From Tissierellia bacterium (lineage in GTDB: Bacteria; Bacillota; Clostridia; Tissierellales; Sedimentibacteraceae), in assembly GCA_028700795.1 (NCBI GenBank), contig JAQVRY010000009.1, positions 5,857-21,327 of the forward strand: 15,471 nucleotides of DNA, given 5' to 3'. This document shows positions 6,490 through 13,302 of the stretch, one piece after another; the first letter of the stretch is position 1; each line of letters starts with the position of its first letter. Both the position numbers and the translations under genes were made by a program. Under the pieces are notes generated by a model. The model saw only the letters and a program-made list of their open reading frames with translations, ran no database searches and was not told where the DNA came from.

Positions 6490-7191
6490 TTGATACAAGA
6501 GCTATTACAAATTATATTACCGCTATCAATATTTATTTTTGGTTACATAACTAACGGGAACTCTTTCCCACAACCTTTAAACAAGGACGAAGAAGCAATA
6601 CTTATAGATAAATCAAATAAAGGTGACATAGAAGCAAGAAATATTCTTATAGAAAGAAATCTCCGTCTTGTAGCACATGTTATAAAAAAATATAAAACTG
6701 TAGGAATAGACCAAGAAGACTTAATATCCATAGGAACAATAGGTCTGATTAAAGCTGTTTCAACTTTTGATGATAAAAAAGGAATAAGACTTGCCACATA
6801 TGCTGCCAAATGCATTGACAATGAAGTGCTTATGACTATAAGAAGCGAAAAAAAACTAAAAAAGGAAGTATCCCTTCAAGGACCTTTAGGAACAGATAAG
6901 GAAGGTAATAATATTTATCTCATTGATATTATCAAATACGAAGGCGAAGAAATAGTAGGGAGATTGGATAAAGAAGAAAAAATAAAAGCATTAGATGAAA
7001 TATTAGATAAAACATTACAAAAAAGAGAAAGATTTATTATTGAAATGCGTTACGGAATAAGAAACAAAGAGCATAAAACTCAGAGAGAAATCGCTAAACT
7101 TCTTGGAATATCACGTTCTTATGTATCAAGAATCGAAAAGAAAGCCCTAAAAAAACTCCATGACGCCTTGGTGACCAATGTAGGAAATTAA
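6490..7191 (+). CDS. sigK: RNA polymerase sporulation sigma factor SigK
   Basis: Sigma-K directs late mother-cell transcription during sporulation (coat, cortex and mother-cell lysis genes). The protein shows GYITNGNSFPQPL (18-30), ARNILIERNLRLVAH with DLISIGTIGLIKA (region 2), a VSLQ-P-G-DKEGN segment and the region 4 helix-turn-helix TQREIAKLLGISRSYVSRIE (197-216). All of these are characteristic of SigK/SigE, with the SFPQPL start favouring SigK. A hydrophobic N-terminal stretch (about 4-20) resembles a short pro-sequence. The gene is continuous, with no skin-type interruption. A TTG at 6490 (233 aa) is preferred because GGGGGTGAT (6480-6488) lies just before it; in-frame TTG at 6478 and GTG at 6484 lie in or before that site. 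Confidence 0.93.
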   Translation: MIQELLQIILPLSIFIFGYITNGNSFPQPLNKDEEAILIDKSNKGDIEARNILIERNLRLVAHVIKKYKTVGIDQEDLISIGTIGLIKAVSTFDDKKGIRLATYAAKCIDNEVLMTIRSEKKLKKEVSLQGPLGTDKEGNNIYLIDIIKYEGEEIVGRLDKEEKIKALDEILDKTLQKRERFIIEMRYGIRNKEHKTQREIAKLLGISRSYVSRIEKKALKKLHDALVTNVGN

Positions 7192-7205
7192 CGAGTAAAA
7201 TTTGC

Positions 7206-7428
7206 TGTCATTCTGAGAGCGTAGCTCGAAAGATGCCCTAACCCCGTTTTTCAGAGTATTTTTTCTGAAAAATGGCGGTAGGTCATTCGCAACGATTATG
7301 ATTTACCCAAGACTTTGACCGTAGGGAGAAAGTCTTGTAGCGACGCAAGGAGCAAGTATTTTGGTGAATGAGACTGCGAAATCTCATCTATTAAAACCTG
7401 AGATCCTTCGCTAACGCTCAGGATGACA
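7206..7428. repeat. Structured noncoding element with imperfect terminal inverted repeats (MITE-like)
   Basis: The left end, TGTCATTCTGAG (7206-7217 and onward), matches the reverse complement of the right end, TGTCATCCTGAGCG (up to 7428). The similarity extends inward about 28 bp with mismatches. Inside are perfect hairpins TTTTTCAGA/TCTGAAAAA (7247-7255/7264-7272) and CAAGACTTT/AAAGTCTTG (7308-7316/7329-7337), plus TGAGA/TCTCA (7369-7373/7382-7386). It fills almost the whole gap between sigK and the trhP stop and contains no gene. GTCATTCTGAG-type repeats are dispersed in many bacterial genomes. It may also end transcription of both convergent genes. Confidence 0.65.
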
Positions 7429-7436
7429 TAGCTGTG

Positions 7437-8660
7437 TTATTCTTCCACTCTTTTTCTTAAAATATAATATGGCTCTACATATTCATTCATATCCAGCTTT
7501 ACTGTCTGCTGCGGATGAGGTGCAGAATCTATTTTATTATTTTTTTCATCTGTTAAATTCTTTACTGTTAATTCAAAGTGTTTTCCTTTCGGACCAAGGC
7601 ATTCCAATATGTCGCCTTCTGAAAATTTATTTCTTTGTTCCACGGTTGCAGTTTTTGATATCTCATCATATGACCTTATTATTCCAACCACGTCATAAGT
7701 TCTTATATAGCTGGAGTGAGTATATAATTGACCATCCTTGTAGGGATTGCCGAAAAAAAATCCATAGGAAAAATCCCTGTGGGATGTTTTCTCAACCTCT
7801 TCCTTCCAGTAACCGGTATTTCTTTTATTTTCCGGATATTCAAGCTCATCCAATGCATTTCTGTAGGAGCGTACGGTTATAGCTGTATAATATTCGCTTT
7901 TATTCCTTCCTTCGATTTTTAATGCTTTAATACCAATGTCCTTAAATCTCTGCAAGTGCTCTATCATGCACATATCCTTTGAATTCATAATGAATGTTCC
8001 TTCATCATTTTCTTCTATGGGATAATACTCACCTGGCCTCTTTTCCTCAACCAAGTTGTATTTCCATCTACAGGATTGGGCACAATCTCCCTTATTTGAA
8101 AATCTTCCTGTCATAAAGCTTGATAACAAGCATCTGCCCGAATAGGATATGCACATAGCTCCATGTACAAATGTTTCAAATTCCAAATCCTTTGGCGTAT
8201 TTCTTACTATCGTTTCAATTTCCTCAAATGTCAGCTCTCTTGCAAGCACAATTCTATTTACTCCCTGTTTGTACCAGAAGTTTGCTGTATGATAATTTGT
8301 AGTATTAGCCTGCGTACTTAAATGAATTCGCATATCGGGAATTGTTTGCTTAACAATTTCTACAACTCCAGGGTCCGCTACAATCAACGCATCTGTTCCG
8401 ATTTTTTGCAAATATTTCAAATATACCTCAATGCCCTTTAAATCATCATTGTGAGGAATTATATTTACGGTTATGTTTGCTTTTCTTCCATGTTTGTGAC
8501 AATACTCCACTCCCTGCTCCAAATCCACTTTAGTGAAGTTTTTGCCCCGTGCTCTCATTCCCATTGATTTTCCTGCAAAATAAACTTCGTCAGCTCCGTA
8601 TTGTACAGCCATAATTAATTTGTCTAAATTTCCTGCCGGTGCTAATAATTTTGGTAACAT
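7437..8660 (-). CDS. trhP: U32 family tRNA hydroxylation protein, TrhP/YrrO-like
   Basis: U32 'peptidase' family proteins of this branch (E. coli TrhP/YegQ, B. subtilis TrhP1/TrhP2) make 5-hydroxyuridine at wobble position 34 of tRNAs, using prephenate-derived chemistry. The 407 aa protein starts LLAPAGN (5-11) and has the signature FETFVHGAMCISYSGRC (161-177). It has four Cys at 170, 177, 193 and 197, which in related U32 proteins bind an iron-sulfur cluster. The C-terminal part matches the U32 accessory beta domain. The ATG at 8660 has AAGGAG upstream (about 8667-8672) and overlaps the trmR end by 19 nt. The neighbouring trmR product would methylate its product. Only one U32 gene is present, whereas B. 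subtilis has two in tandem (yrrN, yrrO). The older label would be collagenase-like protease. Confidence 0.9.
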   Translation of the reverse strand: MLPKLLAPAGNLDKLIMAVQYGADEVYFAGKSMGMRARGKNFTKVDLEQGVEYCHKHGRKANITVNIIPHNDDLKGIEVYLKYLQKIGTDALIVADPGVVEIVKQTIPDMRIHLSTQANTTNYHTANFWYKQGVNRIVLARELTFEEIETIVRNTPKDLEFETFVHGAMCISYSGRCLLSSFMTGRFSNKGDCAQSCRWKYNLVEEKRPGEYYPIEENDEGTFIMNSKDMCMIEHLQRFKDIGIKALKIEGRNKSEYYTAITVRSYRNALDELEYPENKRNTGYWKEEVEKTSHRDFSYGFFFGNPYKDGQLYTHSSYIRTYDVVGIIRSYDEISKTATVEQRNKFSEGDILECLGPKGKHFELTVKNLTDEKNNKIDSAPHPQQTVKLDMNEYVEPYYILRKRVEE

Positions 8661-9310
8661 TCTTTACTCCTTATATATGTAACCGCCAATCCATCCCCAA
8701 GAGGAAGTACTGAAGTTACAAATCTCTCATCATGAGATATGTATTCTAAATAATTTCTTAAATTCCTGACTAATGTTTTCTTTCTTCTTACTACTAATTC
8801 ATCTGATGCAATCATTCCTTGATACAATACATTGTCCGACAAAATAATCCCTCCGGGCTTCATCATTTTTAAGCATTTATCAAAAAATATCCTATAATAG
8901 CTTTTAGCTGCATCTATAAAAGCCATATCGAAATTCCCTTCTACTTCGTCCAATATATCAACAGCATCTCCAAAATAAACCCTTATATTTTTATCAAGTC
9001 CAAAATCACTTATATTTTTAAGTGCTTCCTTGTAAAACTTTTCGCTTCTCTCTAATGTGACAACTTTTCCCTCATCATTCATAACCTTGCTCATAAATAT
9101 TGATGAGTAACCTACATTTGTACCTACTTCAATTATATTTTTTGCGTTTAGCTGATTTATTATAAGTTTAATAAATTGCCCTACCTCTTTGTGGATGATA
9201 GGCAGAGCTCTTTCTTCGCAGTATTCTCTGAATTTATTTAATTTTTCATCATCCTCTACAAGGAGACTGTTAATATATGAATCTATATAAGATGGGTTAA
9301 TGTTATTCAA
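8642..9310 (-). CDS. trmR: tRNA 5-hydroxyuridine methyltransferase TrmR (YrrM-like O-methyltransferase)
   Basis: TrmR uses S-adenosylmethionine to methylate ho5U34 of tRNA to 5-methoxyuridine, which widens wobble decoding. The 222 aa protein has a class I methyltransferase fold of the catechol O-methyltransferase type. It shows IIEVGTNVGYSS (59-70) for SAM binding, LERSE (87-91), FDMAFIDAAKSYY (127-139) with metal ligand Asp133, and LSDNVLYQG (157-165). The start is a TTG at 9310, preceded by AGGAGG 8 nt upstream; no ATG fits. Its end overlaps trhP by 19 nt. The mltG-trmR-trhP order matches B. subtilis yrrL-yrrM-(yrrN)-yrrO, which is the main reason for choosing TrmR over a generic small-molecule O-methyltransferase. 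Confidence 0.9.
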   Translation of the reverse strand: MNNINPSYIDSYINSLLVEDDEKLNKFREYCEERALPIIHKEVGQFIKLIINQLNAKNIIEVGTNVGYSSIFMSKVMNDEGKVVTLERSEKFYKEALKNISDFGLDKNIRVYFGDAVDILDEVEGNFDMAFIDAAKSYYRIFFDKCLKMMKPGGIILSDNVLYQGMIASDELVVRRKKTLVRNLRNYLEYISHDERFVTSVLPLGDGLAVTYIRSKECYQNY

Positions 9311-9348
9311 TGTAAATACCTCCTGCAGTGGCAGTCTCGTTCACCAAT

Positions 9349-10365
9349 TTAATTCAAATACTCATCTGCTGCATCAATATGCTCATCATATGTTTTTGAG
9401 AAATAGTGTGAGCCGTCTCCTTTTGCCACAAAGAATAAAAAATCAACATCTGCAGGCTCTAATACAGATATTATTGATACCTTGCCAGGTGAATTTATAG
9501 GAGAAGGAGGCAGTCCTTCTATAATATAAGTATTGTAAGGAGAATCTATTTCAATATCTTCATAAGTGAGCCTTTCCTTCCATTCGCCATTAGCATAGTT
9601 TACTGTTGCACAGGATTGCAGCTTCATATTAATATCAAGTCGATTTAAAAATACCTTTGCCACCTCATCTCTTTCTTCATCCAAAAGGGCTTCCTTTTCA
9701 ACTATGCTTGCTAAATTAATAACCTCATCAAAAGTAAGGTGGGTATTCTCCATTTTTGGCTTAATTTCATCTATATAAAACTCATCAAATTGTTTTAAAA
9801 GAACTCTCACAATATCTTCTTCCGATGAATTAACATAAATATTATAAGTGTCAGGCATTAAATATCCCTGCAAGCTTAAAAGAGATGTTTCTTTTAAAAA
9901 TTCAAAATCTTCATTGAAAATTTCAGGAGCTTCCATTAATTCAATAAATCTGTCATAATCAAGCTCGGTCTGCTCTGACAAAGACTGAGCCATATCTTCA
10001 TTTGTTAAGCCTTCAATAACGGTAATATTGTAAGTATTTCCTGATGAACCTCCTTTTATAAGCATGCCTAAAAGTTCATCCGCATTCATGTTTTTTGAAA
10101 GAACATAGGTTCCTGCCTTCAATTTTGCATCTGACCCTGTCTTTTCAGAATAATACTTAAATGAACGAATATTTGAAATTAAATCATTTTCAAACAAAAT
10201 TTCAGCAATGTCATTAGTTGTGCTGCCTACGGGAATTTCGACAACAATTGGTGAATCATCGCTCGAATCAACAGCCTTTAAACTTTCCTCAATATAATTA
10301 TTTAAATAAAGATACGCTGCTGCTATAATTAACAAGACACATAGTAGTGCAATTATCTTTTTCAT
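9349..10365 (-). CDS. mltG: Endolytic murein transglycosylase MltG (YceG/YrrL family)
   Basis: MltG cleaves nascent glycan strands at the membrane and is thought to act as a terminase for peptidoglycan synthesis. The protein (338 aa) has one N-terminal membrane anchor (about 4-22). A LysM-like segment follows (about 42-105: IPVGSTTNDIAEIL through GTYVLS), then the catalytic YceG domain. The active-site Glu lies in LASIVEKEA (223 or 225). Further signatures are LQSCATVNYA (249-258), SPYNTYIIEGLPPSPI (275-290) and SPGK (292-295). The ATG at 10365 has GGAGG at 10370-10374. It heads the mltG-trmR-trhP operon, with a promoter 36 nt upstream. The length is normal for the family. Confidence 0.95.
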   Translation of the reverse strand: MKKIIALLCVLLIIAAAYLYLNNYIEESLKAVDSSDDSPIVVEIPVGSTTNDIAEILFENDLISNIRSFKYYSEKTGSDAKLKAGTYVLSKNMNADELLGMLIKGGSSGNTYNITVIEGLTNEDMAQSLSEQTELDYDRFIELMEAPEIFNEDFEFLKETSLLSLQGYLMPDTYNIYVNSSEEDIVRVLLKQFDEFYIDEIKPKMENTHLTFDEVINLASIVEKEALLDEERDEVAKVFLNRLDINMKLQSCATVNYANGEWKERLTYEDIEIDSPYNTYIIEGLPPSPINSPGKVSIISVLEPADVDFLFFVAKGDGSHYFSKTYDEHIDAADEYLN

Positions 10366-10400
10366 AATACCTCCAACATAAAAATTTCGAAATCCATTAA

Positions 10401-10429
10401 ATTATACAACCTTTCGTCAATAATTACAA
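10401..10429 (-). promoter_or_regulatory. Probable sigma-A promoter of mltG-trmR-trhP
   Basis: On the minus strand TTGTAA (10424-10429) and a perfect TATAAT (10401-10406) are separated by exactly 17 nt. The -10 lies 36 nt before the mltG start codon. This indicates that mltG has its own promoter, apart from the upstream rnj operon, from which it is split by two plus-strand genes. Confidence 0.65.
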
Positions 10430-10453
10430 TAATTTAAAAATTAATAGTATAAT
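10424..10453 (+). promoter_or_regulatory. Candidate promoter for the small 80 aa gene
   Basis: TATAAT at 10448-10453 lies 18 nt after TTACAA (10424-10429), the same bases that form the mltG -35 on the other strand. The match to TTGACA is poor. A second -10-like TATACT occurs at 10472-10477. Either would give a leader of about 30-55 nt before the gene. Confidence 0.3.
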
Positions 10454-10515
10454 AATTGTTTGATTGGTTAATATACTATTGCTTATTGCTTTTGTAAAAG
10501 AGAGGGTTGATACTA

Positions 10516-10758
10516 TTGGACAGATTGAATAAAATTAGCACTCCCGATTTAACAAGAGTTGGTAATTTAAATGTGATTAAACTAAGAAGGGATGGTCAAT
10601 ACAGTTTAACCAGTGATATCAACGGTAAGCTAAATCCAAATCTAAATATGACTTCTAAGAGGTCATATCAAAGAATGGAAGATAAAAGTATTGTAAACAA
10701 CAAACCATCTCAGTTCAGGCCAATTTTAGGCGTTAACTTTCACAACATCAAAAGATAA
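10516..10758 (+). CDS. Small basic protein of unknown function
   Basis: I do not recognise this 80 aa protein. It is basic and polar, rich in Asn, Arg, Lys and Ser, with no signal peptide, membrane segment or Cys. Segments include LTRVGNLNVIKLRRDGQYSL in the first half and QFRPILGVNFHNIKR at the end. The preferred start is a TTG at 10516, because GAGGG (10502-10506) lies 9 nt upstream. The in-frame TTG at 10507 abuts that site. A strong hairpin 10 nt after the stop supports a real transcription unit. It stands between the divergent mltG promoter and the peroxiredoxin gene. It could be a small sporulation or DNA-binding protein, but nothing in the sequence decides this. Confidence 0.6.
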   Translation: MDRLNKISTPDLTRVGNLNVIKLRRDGQYSLTSDINGKLNPNLNMTSKRSYQRMEDKSIVNNKPSQFRPILGVNFHNIKR

Positions 10759-10767
10759 TAAGCGTTA

Positions 10768-10802
10768 ATAACCGGTGACCTAAAAAATCACCGGTTATGT
10801 TT
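10768..10802 (+). terminator. Rho-independent-like terminator of the small gene
   Basis: ATAACCGGTGA (10768-10778) and TCACCGGTTAT (10788-10798) form a perfect 11-bp stem with a 9-nt loop, followed by GTTTATAT. The T-tract is weak. It separates the small gene from the peroxiredoxin promoter. Confidence 0.7.
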
Positions 10803-10825
10803 ATATCATTTGATATAATTCACTA

Positions 10826-10854
10826 TTAACATTCTCCATTTCTTCTCATATAAT
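10826..10854 (+). promoter_or_regulatory. Strong sigma-A-type promoter of the peroxiredoxin gene
   Basis: TTAACA (10826-10831, one mismatch to consensus) and TATAAT (10849-10854) are spaced by 17 nt. The -10 ends 27 nt before the start codon. I saw no clear 7-1-7 Fur/PerR box overlapping it, so redox control is not supported by the sequence. Confidence 0.65.
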
Positions 10855-10881
10855 ATATAAAATACATATGGGAGGCTTAAT

Positions 10882-11574
10882 ATGATTAATAATATAGATA
10901 ATGAACAAAGACAATGCTTAACAATTGGAAGGATTGCTCCTGATTTTACAGCTATGACCACAGAGGGACCAATAACCTTGTCCCAGTATAGAGGAAGGTG
11001 GGTTTTATTTTTTTCTCATCCGGGAGATTTCACCCCTGTGTGCACATCTGAATTTATTGCATTTGCACGGCTTCAACCTGAATTTGAAAAAAGAAATGTA
11101 CAGCTTTTAGGCATAAGCATTGACTCAAATCCTGCACACCTGGGCTGGCTTTATGATATCTTTAAAATGACCGGCATAGTAATGCCCTTTCCACTTGTTG
11201 CTGACAGAGATGCACAAATTGCAGCACTTTACGGCATGGTTAATCCTGACAGAATTTATGAGCAAAGTGTTAGAGATGTTTTCATAATAGACCCTAATCA
11301 AAGAATAAGGGCAATTCTCATCTATCCTGCAACAAACGGCAGAAATATGTATGAATTATTAAGATTAATCGATGCCCTGCAGGTGTCAACTACATACGGA
11401 GTGAGCACTCCTGCAGACTGGATGCCTGGAGATCCGGTTATTGTTCCGGTTGCAAATACACTTGACGAGGCAATTGCAAGAGGTATGGAGCCTGAAAGCT
11501 TAGAAATGAACTGTCTTGCATGGTGGTATTGTTTTGCGGATTTATCAGAGCTAACACCTTTGCCAAATCAATGA
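10882..11574 (+). CDS. Peroxiredoxin, Prx6/archaeal-type thiol peroxidase
   Basis: Peroxiredoxins reduce hydrogen peroxide, organic hydroperoxides or peroxynitrite with a reactive Cys. The catalytic motif is HPGDFTPVCTSEF (46-58), with peroxidatic Cys54 and Thr51. The later conserved Arg lies in NGRNMYELLRLIDAL. The 230 aa length and long C-terminal arm (TPADWMPGDPVIVP and onward) place it in the Prx6 group. Near the end Cys211 and Cys217 stand 6 residues apart. That spacing matches the resolving and extra Cys of the archaeal Aeropyrum pernix enzyme, so a 2-Cys mechanism is likely rather than the true 1-Cys one. The ATG at 10882 has GGGAGG (10870-10875). It is monocistronic, with its own promoter, and converges on rnj. 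Confidence 0.93.
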   Translation: MINNIDNEQRQCLTIGRIAPDFTAMTTEGPITLSQYRGRWVLFFSHPGDFTPVCTSEFIAFARLQPEFEKRNVQLLGISIDSNPAHLGWLYDIFKMTGIVMPFPLVADRDAQIAALYGMVNPDRIYEQSVRDVFIIDPNQRIRAILIYPATNGRNMYELLRLIDALQVSTTYGVSTPADWMPGDPVIVPVANTLDEAIARGMEPESLEMNCLAWWYCFADLSELTPLPNQ

Positions 11575-11616
11575 AAAAAGGGGGCACACCTTCCTTCCAC
11601 AAGGAAGGTGTGCCCC
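11574..11616. terminator. Bidirectional terminator hairpin (prx / rnj), copy of the short palindromic repeat
   Basis: GGGGCACACCTTCC (11581-11594) pairs perfectly with GGAAGGTGTGCCCC (11603-11616) around an 8-nt loop. Read toward the left, as rnj is, the stem is followed by six Ts (complement of A11574-A11579). Read rightward it is followed by CTTTTT near 11622-11627. The T-run overlaps the prx stop codon. The arm repeats sequence found at 1304-1327 and 2643-2659. Confidence 0.85.
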
Positions 11617-11625
11617 ACAACCTTT

Positions 11626-13302
11626 TTATCCTTCCAAATCTACTTCTACTATTATGGGAAGTATCATCGGAGTTCGTTTTATTTTTTCATAAATAAAGCT
11701 GCTTAAAGAATCCTTTATTACCATTTTAGTATTGTTCCATTCTTTAATCTTTGTACCTTCACATTTTTCCAAAGCCTTTCTTACCACTGTCTTTGACTCT
11801 TCTATTAAGTCAATATTCTCACGTACATATATGAATCCTCTCGATACTATTTCAGGACCTGCTAAAATTCTTCCATTACCTCTTTCCGTTGATAATACAA
11901 CTATTATCAATCCATTTTCAGAAAGAAGCCTTCTGTCGCGAAGGACAATATTTCCAACATCTCCAACCCCTAAGCCATCTACCAAAATATTTCCGGATGT
12001 AACAGTACCGTTTTTTACTATTGACTTAGATGTGAGTTCAATAACATCACCGTTATTTCCAATAACAGTATTCTCAATGGGCATACCTAACTCATTTGCT
12101 AAATTTACATGCTGAACCAAATGCCTGTATTCGCCATGAACAGGTATAAAAAACTTTGGCTTTAACAGAGAAAGCATAAGCTTCAATTCATCTCTCCTGG
12201 CGTGACCTGATACATGGACCTGTGTTAAAGCATCATAAAGTACCTTTGCACCCTTTTCATAAAGCATATTGATTACTCTTGAAACAGTAATTTCATTTCC
12301 CGGTATAGGGTTAGCCGAAATTATAACCAAGTCTCCGGCTTTTATTTGTATTTTTCTATGATCATTGTTAGCCATTCTTGTCAAAGCTGACATAGGCTCA
12401 CCTTGACTTCCTGTAGTCAGAATAACAATTTCACTATCCTTAAGGCTTTTTACCTCATTAACATTTATAATTGTTCCCTCAGGAGCATTTAAATACCCTA
12501 AATCCAAAGAGACTCTTATTGCATTTATCATGCTTCTACCTGATATTGCAACCTTTCTGTTGTTTGCAACCGCAGCGTCTATAACCTGCTGAAGCCTGTG
12601 AATATTTGAAGCAAAGGATGCAACAATTATTCGAGTATCACAGTTTTTAAATATGTCCATAAATTTCTGACCTATTGTTTTTTCTGATTCTGTGAAACCC
12701 GGTCTTTCAACATTAGTGCTGTCAGACATAGCAAGAAGCACACCTTTTCGCCCTATATCTGCAAACTTTCCTAAATCAATAACCTCATCATTAATCGGAG
12801 TATAATCGATCTTAAAGTCTCCTGTATGAACTATAGTACCAATAGGTGTATCTATTGCATAAGCTACCGCATCCGGAATACTGTGATTAACTCTTACGGG
12901 TGTAATTTTAAAACATCCTAAATTGAAGGTATCTCCTGCTTTAATTTGATTTAAGGATGTATCTTCTATTTTATGTTCTAAAAGCTTGTTTTCTACTAGC
13001 CCTAATGTAAGTTTTGTTCCGTAAATAGGCACATTTAACTTTTTCAAAAAATATGGTATGTTACCGATATGGTCTTCATGACCATGAGTTAGAATAATCC
13101 CCTTTACTTTTTCTTTGTTTTTTATTAAATAAGTCATGTCCGGTATTACTATGTCAATACCAAGCATTTCATCCCCGGGAAAAGCCATTCCGCAGTCTAT
13201 AACAATAATATTATTATTATACTCAATAACTGTGGTGTTTTTTCCGATTTCCCCCAGTCCCCCCAAGGGTATTACTTTTAGTTTGTGTTTCTTTTCTGCC
13301 AT
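11626..13302 (-). CDS. rnj: Ribonuclease J
   Basis: RNase J is a metallo-beta-lactamase/beta-CASP ribonuclease with 5'-3' exonuclease and endonuclease activity in mRNA decay and rRNA maturation. The zinc motif is HGHEDH (His73, His75, Asp77, His78). Further ligands lie in VNHSIPDA and VHTGDFKID, and the beta-CASP part includes HVSGHARRDEL and PVHGEYRHL. The C-terminal domain is complete. The ATG at 13302 gives 558 aa, which matches the usual length of about 555, and has AAGGAG 7 nt upstream. A longer frame to 13356 would run back into fur. The first 80 nt overlap the fur gene in another frame. It follows fur and ends at the bidirectional terminator at 11574-11616. B. subtilis has two paralogues; which one this matches is not decided. 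Confidence 0.96.
   Translation of the reverse strand: MAEKKHKLKVIPLGGLGEIGKNTTVIEYNNNIIVIDCGMAFPGDEMLGIDIVIPDMTYLIKNKEKVKGIILTHGHEDHIGNIPYFLKKLNVPIYGTKLTLGLVENKLLEHKIEDTSLNQIKAGDTFNLGCFKITPVRVNHSIPDAVAYAIDTPIGTIVHTGDFKIDYTPINDEVIDLGKFADIGRKGVLLAMSDSTNVERPGFTESEKTIGQKFMDIFKNCDTRIIVASFASNIHRLQQVIDAAVANNRKVAISGRSMINAIRVSLDLGYLNAPEGTIINVNEVKSLKDSEIVILTTGSQGEPMSALTRMANNDHRKIQIKAGDLVIISANPIPGNEITVSRVINMLYEKGAKVLYDALTQVHVSGHARRDELKLMLSLLKPKFFIPVHGEYRHLVQHVNLANELGMPIENTVIGNNGDVIELTSKSIVKNGTVTSGNILVDGLGVGDVGNIVLRDRRLLSENGLIIVVLSTERGNGRILAGPEIVSRGFIYVRENIDLIEESKTVVRKALEKCEGTKIKEWNNTKMVIKDSLSSFIYEKIKRTPMILPIIVEVDLEG

Noticed and set aside
7469..7922. Plus-strand frames opposite trhP
   Set aside because: These are shadows of a well-supported minus-strand gene, with Cys/Phe-rich composition typical of antisense translation.
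10759..10881. Riboswitch or T-box leader before the peroxiredoxin gene
   Set aside because: Only the terminator hairpin of the previous gene and a promoter are visible. The leader after the promoter is too short (about 20 nt) for a riboswitch.
11732..12115. Plus-strand frame opposite RNase J
   Set aside because: Ser/Thr/Pro-rich antisense shadow of a conserved gene, with no start signal.
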